64,000 nt of DNA, from the NCBI RefSeq assembly GCF_000378105.1, contig NZ_KB899260.1, forward strand, positions 18,939 to 82,938, written 5' to 3'. The notes under the pieces were generated by a model. It was not told where the DNA came from. It saw only the letters and a list, made by a program, of their open reading frames with translations, and did no database searches. Origin of the DNA: Rubritalea marina DSM 17716 (lineage in GTDB: Bacteria; Verrucomicrobiota; Verrucomicrobiia; Verrucomicrobiales; Akkermansiaceae). Made by a program: the position numbers and the translations under genes. Of the stretch, positions 35,790-44,603 are shown in pieces. Positions within the stretch are counted from its first letter, which is position 1. Every line of letters begins with the position of its first letter.

Positions 35790-36935
35790 TCACATTGCAG
35801 AATTCATCATTTCTGGTCCCGCCAGGAAAATAGGCATGAAGACACTCATAAATACCAACGCTACCATGCTGACTGCTCCAAACATAACGAAAAAACTAAG
35901 GAGATTAGAGAAATTTTCCATACTCTCCTGACATTCTTCTTCATACATTTCTGTTAGCATGGCCAATTGGTCACCCATTGATGCAGATTTTTCACCAATT
36001 GATAGCATGTGTACAATCTGGTCATCAACTGAAGTAAACTTGCTAAAGGCAATAGCTAATGGAACGCCTGAACTTTCATATTGCTCAGCAGCTCTTAAAA
36101 GCTCATCATGAAACGGTGTCCCTTTTACTGAGGCTGCCGCAGTTTTGATAGCTTTTGCCATATTGATACCATTACCATGTAGCAGCTTGATTACACCCAA
36201 AAAAGTGGCTTGCCTTAGCCCTTGGACAAGTTTTCTTAGAACTCGCCACTTGGACATGGCTAAATTCATCACTAAGTCGCGTAGTTTTTTTGATATTATA
36301 AATGCCAACACTATTGAGATGAGTATGGTCAGTGCGAGCGGGTACCACTGGATAGTGAAGTCACTTAGAGTAAAGAAGAATTTCACGGGGCCTTTTGGTT
36401 CATAGTTGCCACCTCCAACCATTCCTCTAATCTGAGGGACGATACTGATCTGACAGTAGATGAAAGCCATGATTAATACGGGAAAAACAATACTTGGTAT
36501 TACAACGATTTTTCTGATTTTCTTGGAAAAAAAAGCTGCGGTTTCGGCTCTAGTTGCAAGGTCCCTAAAGGCGGAATCCAATTCCCCAGAATCCATTCCA
36601 GCTTTGATTAGGCCCAATGTCATGTCATCGAAGTGCTTACTTCTTTTGAATGCATCATAAACAGAGATACCACCATGAATATCATCATGGATTTTTAGGA
36701 GAGTACCAGCCATGTTTTTGTCTGGTAAACCCTCAGCATAATACTTAAGCGCATCAGCTGTGTTGATCTGAGCTTTCATCATCGAGGCTAAACCTCGGTA
36801 AAGTTTGATAGAATCTTTGGTTTTGAAACGCTTCGGTTTATTAGGAAATAGCTGTATTTCCTTATTCATTGCCGTTTTTGGCTTCTCTTCTTTAATCGGG
36901 GCGTTCTGTCGATTAGGTGATGGGATTGAGCTCAT
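35790..36935 (-). CDS. pilC: Pilus inner-membrane platform protein, PilC/GspF family
   Basis: A 381-residue polytopic protein, the inner-membrane platform on which the assembly ATPase acts. It has two copies of the GspF domain: residues about 45-170 (LYRGLASMMKAQINTADALKYY) and about 240-365 (FLGVIKLLHGNGINMAKAI, then HMLSIGEKSASMGDQLAMLTEMYEEE). Hydrophobic helices lie at about 145-165, 195-215 and 345-370. It follows the PilB gene by 29 bases. Confidence 0.93.
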   Translation of the reverse strand: MSSIPSPNRQNAPIKEEKPKTAMNKEIQLFPNKPKRFKTKDSIKLYRGLASMMKAQINTADALKYYAEGLPDKNMAGTLLKIHDDIHGGISVYDAFKRSKHFDDMTLGLIKAGMDSGELDSAFRDLATRAETAAFFSKKIRKIVVIPSIVFPVLIMAFIYCQISIVPQIRGMVGGGNYEPKGPVKFFFTLSDFTIQWYPLALTILISIVLAFIISKKLRDLVMNLAMSKWRVLRKLVQGLRQATFLGVIKLLHGNGINMAKAIKTAAASVKGTPFHDELLRAAEQYESSGVPLAIAFSKFTSVDDQIVHMLSIGEKSASMGDQLAMLTEMYEEECQESMENFSNLLSFFVMFGAVSMVALVFMSVFMPIFLAGPEMMNSAM

Positions 36936-36964
36936 ATATGAGTGAGTATACTTTATCTTGATCC

Positions 36965-38662
36965 TTAATGGTCATCTGAAGACATATCAATAACCTTGGA
37001 GACTGCATCTAGATCAGTCTTTCCAGACTTCAGTAGTTTGAGACCACTACGTCGAAGGTTGGGAAGAATTCCTTCTGCTTCAATTTGTATTTCGAGATCG
37101 TATGGAGAAATTTCGCCTTTTGAAAGTTGATCGGAGATTTTAGGAGTTATTGGTATAATTTCTACAATCGCGGTACGACCAGCATATCCTGAACTATTGC
37201 ATTCTTGGCAGCCGTCTTGGTTTCTTTCATAGATTACCTGAGTAGTCCAGCTATCGTCGAGGTTGTAGGTCTTCCTGTCATACTCTGACACACCTTCAAG
37301 TTCAACCTTGCAGTATGGGCAGAGCACTTTGAGTAGGCGTTGGGCACAGGCAGCCTTGAGTGTTTGTGCGATCTTCCAGCGTTCAATGCCAAGCTGCTCG
37401 AAGCGCTCAATAATCTGAGATGCGCGGGCCGTGTGTACGGTAGTCAGCACTTTGTGACCAGTAACTGCAGCTTCAATTGCCAGTTCTGCGGATTCGATGT
37501 CACGCACCTCACCCATAAGTATAATATCTGGATCTGAGCGCATAAACGAAGAAACCATGGGTTTAAATTCGTCTGCACTTCTAAGGTCACAATGCGTGAT
37601 GCCAGGCACTTCATCTTCAACAGGGTTTTCTAGTGTGAGAATATTAACTTCAGGACGGTTCAATTCACGAAGCATTGCATTCAAGGTGGTCGATTTACCT
37701 GAACCTGTCGGCCCAGACATTACGATAATACCTGCAGGCACCTTCATCACCTTCCGCATGGCAAAGAGGGTTTCGTCATCAAAGGCCAGTGTTCCTTTTC
37801 CTAGGGTCACATTCAGGTTGCCTTTGTCAAGTAGACGCATGGTAATGTGGTAGCCACGGTATGTTCTGTGGCGCTCGTATCGAATATCAATAGGGCGATG
37901 AAAGTAACTGATGGTGAAACGCCCAGAAATACCAATGGCTGTACTTCTAATTTCGGGCGGTAGGCCCATGAGGTTTAATAGAAATGCATCAATACGATCC
38001 TTCAGCTTCATCGGAAGCTCCACTCTAGGAGCAATGTCTCCATTGATACGGAATGCGTAATAGAAACTCTCTTTTTCGACTTTGAAGTGTATATCAGAGG
38101 TGCGCTTTTTAACCGCATCAGACATGATCTGTGCAGTAAGCGCTGCCATGGGTTCGTCGTATTCGGTGTTTGTTACATCGAAGTCCTTTTTGAATTCTTC
38201 AAAATCTTCTACTTCGATTGATTCCAGTTGTTCCTGATTCGGCCCAGCTGAAGCCGAAGCATTTTCAATGGTACGGCTGATCTCAGACTTGATCGTAACA
38301 ATACGTACAATTTCATGGCCGGGAAAGCGTGAGGCTAAGTACTCATCAGCTTGAGATTGCCAAGGGTCCACTACGGCAATCAATAAAGTCTGGTGATGTA
38401 TGCAGAGAGGTGTGAAGTTTCCTCTAGTGAGGGTAGACGGGTCACATTTATCAAGTAATTCAGAGTCACAAAATTCAGCTACTTTTGGGAAAAACGCCAG
38501 ACCATTCATTTTGGCTAAGCAAGCCATGAAAACTGATTTTGTTACCCTGTTTTGAACTTGATCGTGAGTGATTTCAGCAAAAGCTTGGTCATGCTCACCT
38601 AGCGCTTGCATGATTTGTTTACTGATGAGGTCATTGAATTGGAACCCGTCAAAATCAATCAT
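36965..38662 (-). CDS. pilB: Pilus assembly ATPase, PilB/GspE family
   Basis: A 565-residue hexameric ATPase that powers pilin insertion. An N-terminal MshEN/N1-type region covers about 1-130. The N2 domain is at about 165-290 (KKRTSDIHFKVEKESFYYAFRINGD). The ATPase core has Walker A GPTGSGKST (about 320), Asp box TLENPVEDEVPG, Walker B IILMGEVRD and His box VLTTVHT. A four-cysteine zinc site follows (CPYC and CQEC, about 458-490), marking it as PilB/GspE rather than PilT. Its start overlaps the upstream unknown gene by four bases. Confidence 0.95.
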   Translation of the reverse strand: MIDFDGFQFNDLISKQIMQALGEHDQAFAEITHDQVQNRVTKSVFMACLAKMNGLAFFPKVAEFCDSELLDKCDPSTLTRGNFTPLCIHHQTLLIAVVDPWQSQADEYLASRFPGHEIVRIVTIKSEISRTIENASASAGPNQEQLESIEVEDFEEFKKDFDVTNTEYDEPMAALTAQIMSDAVKKRTSDIHFKVEKESFYYAFRINGDIAPRVELPMKLKDRIDAFLLNLMGLPPEIRSTAIGISGRFTISYFHRPIDIRYERHRTYRGYHITMRLLDKGNLNVTLGKGTLAFDDETLFAMRKVMKVPAGIIVMSGPTGSGKSTTLNAMLRELNRPEVNILTLENPVEDEVPGITHCDLRSADEFKPMVSSFMRSDPDIILMGEVRDIESAELAIEAAVTGHKVLTTVHTARASQIIERFEQLGIERWKIAQTLKAACAQRLLKVLCPYCKVELEGVSEYDRKTYNLDDSWTTQVIYERNQDGCQECNSSGYAGRTAIVEIIPITPKISDQLSKGEISPYDLEIQIEAEGILPNLRRSGLKLLKSGKTDLDAVSKVIDMSSDDH

Positions 38663-39210
38663 CGTTCAAAGTGCTTTTCATTGAGTTTTTTCCATGCATC
38701 GTAACCAATTCGGACACAAGTGATGAATGGGGATATCTTAAGAGTTCCCGAAATATAGGCGTGTGCGGCCTGGGCGAATATTGTCGCAGTCACTGGGTTG
38801 ATGGACCCAAGACCAATAACGTCTGCATCTTCGTTATAGAGTATAGGACACTTGAATGAGCGAGCTAAGTCATAAATGGGCTCATGTTTTTCATAAAATG
38901 CATTAGGGGTCATCATGCTGCCAGCGAATGGGGCAGGAGGCATGACAGGGCTCACTAAGGAGGCTAACATCATGTTCCAGCGTTCAATCGTGAATGGATA
39001 CTGGCTTTCCTCATTCGAATCTTCAACTGCAAGCCGATGAAGGGGTTCAACGGGGAGGTTTTTGGACCACGCATCCATGCAGTATCGAGTCACCACATCG
39101 ATGTCGTTGTCACTCGCTATACCTGCTTTTGCAAAAGCAGCAGCACTCTGTTGCATTGAATAGCTGTGCCACTCTGTGATGTGAGGAGACGAATGAGGTG
39201 ACTCAGTCAT
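38659..39210 (-). CDS. Unknown cytoplasmic protein between secretin and PilB genes
   Basis: Not recognised. The 183 residues have no signal peptide and no convincing membrane helix. Visible features are a helical N-terminal half (SMQQSAAAFAKAGIASDND), a Pro/Met-rich centre (SPVMPPAPFAGSMMTPNAF, about residues 88-106) and a C-terminal segment PILYNEDADVIGLGSINPVTATIFAQAAHAYISG. Its stop overlaps the pilB start by four bases and it follows the secretin gene by 26 bases. Tight coupling suggests a partner of PilB, for example an adaptor, but that is inference. Confidence 0.68.
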   Translation of the reverse strand: MTESPHSSPHITEWHSYSMQQSAAAFAKAGIASDNDIDVVTRYCMDAWSKNLPVEPLHRLAVEDSNEESQYPFTIERWNMMLASLVSPVMPPAPFAGSMMTPNAFYEKHEPIYDLARSFKCPILYNEDADVIGLGSINPVTATIFAQAAHAYISGTLKISPFITCVRIGYDAWKKLNEKHFER

Positions 39211-39236
39211 TTATGTTCAGATTTGAATAAGCTCGT

Positions 39237-40976
39237 TTAACGGCGACGTGATCCTGATGGTGACTGCTTGTAGGAATTACCACTTGAAGTGTTGGAGCTG
39301 CCATTGAATGGTTTACCAACTTCTTTTTTGATGTTCTTCCATGTGCGACTGAGACCCGGGTCTGCAATGTAGTCATTTTCTTCTCCATCTAGTGCCATTG
39401 GCTTTTTAGGAACTTCAAGCTTCGAGTTGACTCGATCGTTAACTCTGTTGTTTGAAGCATGCGATGTCGGGTCATAGCTTGTGGGGGTGACAACAAAGAT
39501 TAAGCTAGATTTCTCTTTTTGCGTTGAGGAGCTCTTGAAGAAGAAGTTGATCACAGGGATGTCTCCAAGGAGGGGTACCTTATTCTTTATTTCAGTTTCT
39601 TGTTCGGAGAAGAAACCACCAACTACCAGTGAGTGACCATCTGGGATACGTGCGATTGTGGTCAGTGAGGACTCTAATACACGAGGGTAGCGGTTAGGAG
39701 TTGATCCTGCCTCTGAGGATCCCTCGACGAACTCAGTAATGGAAGCTGCACGTGGACGCATTTTGAGGCGAATTGTTCCGTCTGGGAGAAGTGTCGGTGT
39801 GACGGATATTGTGGTTCCGATTTCACGCGTGTTCTCGGGCTCGTTTGAGTCTTCCTCGTCAATCTTATATCTGACTTCCTCCGAAGTAGTTGAAGAGGTG
39901 CCAGTCGTAGTGGTTGATGTGATGATTGGTACTCGATCGATGACAGAGATGTTTGCGAGCTCGTTGTCTTCAGTGATGAGGACAGGATTATTTTGAAGGC
40001 GAGTGATGCCAGCATCATTCAGTGCTCTAAGGACTCCAGTAATCTGATCTGGGGTGAAAACTAGAGCGCCTGCTGCTTCGATATCTCCAAGATCACCAGC
40101 AATGGCTTCAGCGCCCGTGCCGATAGGAAGGCCTAGCATGCTATTCAATCCCGCGGTGAGCCCTGTGCCACCCGTAGCTCCGAGAGCAGATTCCCAGTCT
40201 ACGCCGATGTTTTGGCCAACTGAATCGATGACTCGGTAGATTTTTACTTCAACAACGATTTGTCCCTTCGCGCGGTCGATACGAGACAAGAGGCTTTGGA
40301 CTCGCTCAATCTTGTACGGTGTGTCGATGACGATGAGCGTGTTGGTTTTTTCTTCGTAATTGACTACCGCATTAGCACTACATAGCGGACGCACCAGAGA
40401 TGTGATGTGTTGCTTCATGTTTGCCGAACGAAGATATCGAAGGCTGTATGTCCATTCAGTTGATGGAAGTTGATTTAACTGGTCGCCTGTTAGTGCGTAG
40501 ATGGTATTCCCGCGCCTGTGCAGGGTTAGGCCGTTATTAAATGCTAGGTCTTCCATCTGCGTGAGAGCATCGCCGTCACGCAGGTAACCATTTACTTTAA
40601 ATTCTTCTCCAGCAATACGATTGTTGTGGAAATATGACAAATTCGCGCCACGGGCCAAGACCTCAAAAACGGTGTTCAGATCTGCATCATTCAGACGCAT
40701 GCCATTTTCCATTTCTGTTTGTTGCGGTTGCTCCTCTGCTAAAGGTTCTTCACCAGGGAGGGCTGCATCAGCCACTTCTTCTTCTGGCTCAGTGATGCCA
40801 GGAAGTTCTGGAGTCACAGGCTCAGGCTCCGGAGTCGGTCCGCTAGCCGGAAAGTCTGCCACTGGCTGCGGGGCTTCTGGGGGTGTCTGATCTTGGGCTT
40901 GCACAGATGCTGCGTAGACAGCAAATGCTGCAAGCGTAGTTGGTAGTAACTTCATACTTCTTAGCTTACTTTTCAT
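39237..40976 (-). CDS. pilQ: Secretin, PilQ/GspD family
   Basis: A 579-residue outer-membrane secretin, the pore for the pilus. A signal peptide ends near ASVQAQ (residue 27). A Pro/Glu-rich linker covers about 28-90. N-type domains lie at about 95-260 (LNDADLNTVFEVLARGANLS, then NTLIVIDTPYKIERVQSLLSRID). The secretin core from about 270 to 505 includes VEVKIYRVIDSVGQNIGVDW, the VPIITSTTT gate region, and VPLLGDIPVINFFFKSSS followed by SLIFVVTPT. A Ser/Arg-rich tail ends RRR. It lies after the PilP-like gene as in classic pilMNOPQ operons. Confidence 0.94.
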   Translation of the reverse strand: MKSKLRSMKLLPTTLAAFAVYAASVQAQDQTPPEAPQPVADFPASGPTPEPEPVTPELPGITEPEEEVADAALPGEEPLAEEQPQQTEMENGMRLNDADLNTVFEVLARGANLSYFHNNRIAGEEFKVNGYLRDGDALTQMEDLAFNNGLTLHRRGNTIYALTGDQLNQLPSTEWTYSLRYLRSANMKQHITSLVRPLCSANAVVNYEEKTNTLIVIDTPYKIERVQSLLSRIDRAKGQIVVEVKIYRVIDSVGQNIGVDWESALGATGGTGLTAGLNSMLGLPIGTGAEAIAGDLGDIEAAGALVFTPDQITGVLRALNDAGITRLQNNPVLITEDNELANISVIDRVPIITSTTTTGTSSTTSEEVRYKIDEEDSNEPENTREIGTTISVTPTLLPDGTIRLKMRPRAASITEFVEGSSEAGSTPNRYPRVLESSLTTIARIPDGHSLVVGGFFSEQETEIKNKVPLLGDIPVINFFFKSSSTQKEKSSLIFVVTPTSYDPTSHASNNRVNDRVNSKLEVPKKPMALDGEENDYIADPGLSRTWKNIKKEVGKPFNGSSNTSSGNSYKQSPSGSRRR

Positions 40977-41053
40977 GTTCGTAGGATGGGAGGAATGATT
41001 GTATCATGCACATAATCCATGGGGTTAGCGCAAGGATATTTTTGAAGGCTGTA

Positions 41054-41620
41054 TTATTTATCTAGATTGATTGTTTTATTTTCACCACTGGGTAGAGCTG
41101 GTAAATCGTCGGAGCCAGGGGTGAAGAATGTTCCATTCTGTAGTTTTAGGGTAACTATCGATTTGTCAGAGAGATCGAGAAAGGTGATGCGTGATCTGGA
41201 TATAGAGTTGACCTTTAGGGGGAATTGTTTGCCTTTAACGGAAACGTTAATTTTATTCCCTCGCTTGTAGGGAGCGCCGTCGACAATGATCATATTCCCT
41301 AAAACGGTGATCTTTTTACCAAGTTTGTTGATCTCCTGCTTGATGAGGATTTTTTCTTCCACTTTCGGGGCTGCAGCTTGTTTTTTTACCTGTTTTTTAA
41401 CTACAACTGCCTTGTGCGGGTCTTGAGGTTGGCCAAACGGGTCGTAGGCTCTGTTGTTGATTGCGAATACCGAAGCCCTCTCATTGATGAAATTATCGAT
41501 TTGGTTGATTTCGTCTTTTGCTGAAGATAGCTTCGATTTCTCATTTGATGCGAAGACAGAGCTATGAGAGGATAGTAACAGGAATGTTATAATATGTAGA
41601 GCTATTGTTCTGTTTCCCAT
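41054..41620 (-). CDS. PilP-like periplasmic protein
   Basis: A 188-residue exported protein with a signal peptide ending near SSVFAS (residue 25). Residues about 40-100 are basic and low in complexity (VVVKKQVKKQAAAPKVEEK). The C-terminal 90 residues are a small beta domain (ITVLGNMIIVDGAPYKRGNK, FPLKVNSISRSRITFLDLSD). Position just before the secretin gene and a C-terminal beta domain fit PilP, which links PilNO to the secretin, but residue similarity is weak, so the assignment leans on synteny. It overlaps the PilO-like gene by 19 bases. Confidence 0.65.
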   Translation of the reverse strand: MGNRTIALHIITFLLLSSHSSVFASNEKSKLSSAKDEINQIDNFINERASVFAINNRAYDPFGQPQDPHKAVVVKKQVKKQAAAPKVEEKILIKQEINKLGKKITVLGNMIIVDGAPYKRGNKINVSVKGKQFPLKVNSISRSRITFLDLSDKSIVTLKLQNGTFFTPGSDDLPALPSGENKTINLDK

Positions 41621-42138
41621 GACGTGTAATTGATTTTAAGTTCGAGTAAGTTGCCTGCTTTTTGTGGTGCGAGTGACATAGTCTGAACCATGAGGTTTGG
41701 GAGTGTGCTCTCTGTTTGTAGCATGACATTCTGTAGTTCGGTGTATGTTCCCTCGATTGTGAATGCGCTGCTTGAGGATTTTATATGCGTCAAGCTCCTA
41801 TTTGGGCTACCTCTCTGAGCGGAAAGGATTTGGAGTGTTTTGGTTGAATCGTTTGTCTCGATGGCCTTTCTTAATGCACTGTTGAGGGAATTGAAGCTCT
41901 CACTTGTGGTGATTTTTTCCCATGGCTCAATGAATGGGGCGATCTCTACATGTTGTTTTTTGATAGGGGGGATTCTGTAGTTGATTGCTGTATCGTTTGT
42001 GAATGTTGTTTTACTGAGGTTAAAATCACCCAAAATAGAGTTAGAGGTAATTTTAATTACTAGTGATACAACAATAGCGATAAGAAAGGGTAGTAATATC
42101 GCGATTGCTGATACAGATTGAATGTAATGTTTTTTCAT
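41602..42138 (-). CDS. PilO-like bitopic membrane protein
   Basis: A 178-residue protein with a short cytoplasmic start, one membrane helix (VSAIAILLPFLIAIVVSLVI, about residues 9-28) and a periplasmic part. The end IEGTYTELQNVMLQTESTLPNLMVQTMSLAP, followed by LLELKINYTSWE, is the ferredoxin-like pattern of PilO, where the same helix-strand order occurs. It lies 10 bases after the PilM/PilN fusion gene and overlaps the PilP-like gene. Assigned by topology plus position. Confidence 0.7.
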   Translation of the reverse strand: MKKHYIQSVSAIAILLPFLIAIVVSLVIKITSNSILGDFNLSKTTFTNDTAINYRIPPIKKQHVEIAPFIEPWEKITTSESFNSLNSALRKAIETNDSTKTLQILSAQRGSPNRSLTHIKSSSSAFTIEGTYTELQNVMLQTESTLPNLMVQTMSLAPQKAGNLLELKINYTSWETEQ

Positions 42139-42148
42139 CGTGTGATCC

Positions 42149-44119
42149 TTATTTAGAAATCAAGGCCAGAGGGTCCTCGTCTGAGATAGTTTGGTATACT
42201 GTCATCGTGAATTCATAGAGATGAGCTCCTTGTACATTTTTAAGCTTTCGAGCATTACGTGATAATTTGATGCGTATATCAGAGCGAGGAGTTCGAGATC
42301 TATAAGATTCTATGTCGAATGAAGGATCGTGTGTTCCTTCGAACGTGTGCTGGAAAACTTTTGAAATTCCTGCGGTGCTGTTCAGCTTGTCCAGATATTC
42401 TCGGGCTGCTGAGCTAGCAGAGCCTGTAATTGTCCATTGTCTTTTGATCGGTTGGATGTTGTTGATCGCGCTGTTTGTGTCGATGGAAGTTGTGAAGTTG
42501 ACGCTATCAATTTTGATCGAGTTAACATCAGGGAATAGACGAGTAATCAATTCCATGGTGCTCCATGCTCGCGCTCTGTCAGAGAGTTTATTGTCTAGAT
42601 AGTGGTACTTTTGGATGTCTTTCTTTAGGCTAGTGAGTAAGAAATTAGGGTTGGTGGATTGATAGTTCCATGCTGGGTCTTGAGTCGCTTTGAATATGCT
42701 AATGCTACTACTAATTAGGGTCATCGCAATGATGACTGCTGCAGCAATTTTAATATACTTGCTCCATAGAAGCAGCTTCATCTCTAGTTGTTGCGGAATA
42801 GGTGCTTGTTCGTCTTCTGAGGGGGGGAGGAAATCTTGAAGTGGCCACATTTCCTCCACAAGTGTGCTAAATGTATAATTGTTGGCTAGTTCGGACCCTG
42901 AAGAAGAAGGGGGTGTGGTAGTGGATATCACCTCGAGTCGTACCTGCGAGAGCATGGCTACAGCTTCCATGTCACTGAGTTTCCATGGGCGAGTAACTCC
43001 TGGGATGGCTGTGTCATCAGCATTGCCATTTGAGTTGAGAGGGTCAGACGTGAGTTCTGTTTGGGCGGTTAGGTCTGACCATTTCCAGGGGCGTGTTACA
43101 CCTAGATCGCTTTGCTTGTTCGCTGCACTCGGGGCAGTAGGAATGTGAAGGGCTGAGCTTGTGGGGCTTAAGGTGGAGACTTCAGAGCCTTGGAGCATGC
43201 TAGACAGTGAGTCGCTCATGCCCATTGGGGTGGCGCCTGCCATCGGAATAATATAGACATTGGGGGATGTGATCTCCATGGAAGCCGCTGCAGACATAAT
43301 CGCGCTTGCTGTCTGGGGGGAGAAAGGAAGTCCACTGTGGTGTTGGAGAGTTCGAATAAGGACGAGATCGCCATTGTTATTGAAGAAACCTAATACAGTA
43401 AATCTTGGGTAATGATATACAGTAATAAAGCCATTATCCGGTTTTTCCTTAAGAAGCCATGGAAGCGCAGCTATGGCGCAAAGTGGGGCGCTTATTGCGC
43501 GAGTCCGGATTGGAATGTTATTATCATTTCCCCAACCTCTGAATTGCTTCATGAGAGCTTCGTGGCGACGAGTGAAGGCTATCGCTGTTGCAAAATTTTG
43601 ATCACTGTTTGCCCCTGGGTAGGGAAAGAGGCGCCATGCATGAGATTCATTCGAGACAGTTTGGTCTTCGAGAATAGAGGCTGGATTTTCTTTGATGAGC
43701 TTTCTAAGTTCATCGATCGCCCTAGGGTTCTGATGTTCAGGGCCTAGCTCGCAAGTGGAGAATTCATCAGCAATGTATAGAACGACCCCTAGGCCAGGAC
43801 GTTTTGATTCAGTAAAGTATTCCGTGCGAATGCCCTCAAGTACTGGGATGAGTAGGCTTGTGTCTTCCTCCATCTCTGGAGAAATATTTGGTCCTTTTGC
43901 CCATTCGTTCGTTTCTACGTTTCGGATATAGGAGATCGCTCCAGTGTCACTTCCAACAAAGATATGTAGCTGAATGTTCACTGCCAGCGCATCACTATAC
44001 CAAAAGGGGTTGGTGCGGCGACTGGTGTTCTTGGCAAGCAGTTTTGCTTGCTTGTAGCGGCTAATAAAATTAAGCTGATCTGGAGGTGTTAGGTCCATCT
44101 TCGTTGTGTTTTGGGCCAA
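42149..44119 (-). CDS. PilM/PilN-type (GspL-like) fusion protein
   Basis: A 656-residue protein. Residues about 1-320 are cytoplasmic and probably an actin-like PilM/GspL fold (GFITVYHYPRFTVLGFFNNNGD then LVLIRTLQHHSG). A disordered linker (about 320-430) carries a repeated motif, GVTRPWKW at 340-347 and GVTRPWKL at 374-381. A membrane helix lies at about 445-468 (IKIAAAVIIAMTLISSSISIF) and a PilN-like periplasmic part follows (MELITRLFPDVNSIKIDSVNF). Fusing PilM and PilN resembles GspL of type II secretion. It lies after a terminator that follows the pilin gene. Confidence 0.75.
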   Translation of the reverse strand: MAQNTTKMDLTPPDQLNFISRYKQAKLLAKNTSRRTNPFWYSDALAVNIQLHIFVGSDTGAISYIRNVETNEWAKGPNISPEMEEDTSLLIPVLEGIRTEYFTESKRPGLGVVLYIADEFSTCELGPEHQNPRAIDELRKLIKENPASILEDQTVSNESHAWRLFPYPGANSDQNFATAIAFTRRHEALMKQFRGWGNDNNIPIRTRAISAPLCAIAALPWLLKEKPDNGFITVYHYPRFTVLGFFNNNGDLVLIRTLQHHSGLPFSPQTASAIMSAAASMEITSPNVYIIPMAGATPMGMSDSLSSMLQGSEVSTLSPTSSALHIPTAPSAANKQSDLGVTRPWKWSDLTAQTELTSDPLNSNGNADDTAIPGVTRPWKLSDMEAVAMLSQVRLEVISTTTPPSSSGSELANNYTFSTLVEEMWPLQDFLPPSEDEQAPIPQQLEMKLLLWSKYIKIAAAVIIAMTLISSSISIFKATQDPAWNYQSTNPNFLLTSLKKDIQKYHYLDNKLSDRARAWSTMELITRLFPDVNSIKIDSVNFTTSIDTNSAINNIQPIKRQWTITGSASSAAREYLDKLNSTAGISKVFQHTFEGTHDPSFDIESYRSRTPRSDIRIKLSRNARKLKNVQGAHLYEFTMTVYQTISDEDPLALISK

Positions 44120-44126
44120 GTGAAAT

Positions 44127-44166
44127 GTAAAAATCCCTCCACCTAAGTGCTATAGGGGAGGGATTT
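44127..44166 (-). terminator. Terminator between the major pilin and PilMN genes
   Basis: AAATCCCTCC at 44131-44140 pairs perfectly with 44157-44166 around a 16-base loop, followed on the minus strand by T residues. Placed 20 bases after the pilin stop and just before the next gene, it would let pilin RNA exceed that of the assembly genes, with partial read-through. Confidence 0.72.
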
Positions 44167-44186
44167 GAGTGATTAGAGAATGCTTT

Positions 44187-44561
44187 TTACCATGCTGTCT
44201 TGTCGCCTGCTGCTGCATTGTGGGCCGCGCCGTCTGTGGCGTCTGCGCAGCCAACGATTTCACCTGTGAGTGTGTATGCTGTCTGAGTAGATGGGCAAAC
44301 TGGGATGGCTGTCATTGCGCCAGCAGTAACTGCTTCTGCGAGTGTTGGTGATGTGTCAGATGAGAGGTTTTGGTAACTGCGAAAAGCTTTCTGTGTGGAT
44401 GACTGGTTGACCACACAGGCTGCTTGATCAGCATTGGTTTTGTAGTAGGAGGCCCCAACGAATAGTACTGAGATGAGTACGAGGAGGATGGCGATAACAA
44501 CTGTCAATTCGATAAGTGTTACACCTTGGCGGTTCTTAATGGAGTATGTATTTTTTTTCAT
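44187..44561 (-). CDS. Type IV major pilin
   Basis: A 124-residue prepilin. The leader MKKNTYSIKNRQG ends at Gly13; the mature protein starts VTLIELTVVIAILLVL, with Glu at position 5 and a hydrophobic helix to about residue 36. Three cysteines (about 47, 87 and 107) could give one disulfide. The head is rich in Ala, Thr and Ser, as in surface-exposed fibre subunits. It lies between the PilT-like ATPase gene and the assembly genes and is followed by its own terminator, both consistent with the main fibre subunit. The gene begins with eight A after the ATG, and a G8 tract lies 28 bases upstream. Confidence 0.9.
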   Translation of the reverse strand: MKKNTYSIKNRQGVTLIELTVVIAILLVLISVLFVGASYYKTNADQAACVVNQSSTQKAFRSYQNLSSDTSPTLAEAVTAGAMTAIPVCPSTQTAYTLTGEIVGCADATDGAAHNAAAGDKTAW

Positions 44562-44588
44562 TATTTTATGTATTATGTTTGTGTTTAT

Positions 44589-44596
44589 GGGGGGGG
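44589..44596. repeat. Poly-G tract upstream of the major pilin start
   Basis: Eight G on the plus strand (eight C on the coding strand) lie 28-35 bases upstream of the pilin ATG, between it and the PilT-like gene. A second homopolymer, eight T at 44551-44558, covers codons 2-4 of the pilin. Tracts of this length can slip. Confidence 0.9.
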
Positions 44597-44603
44597 AGAA
44601 TGC

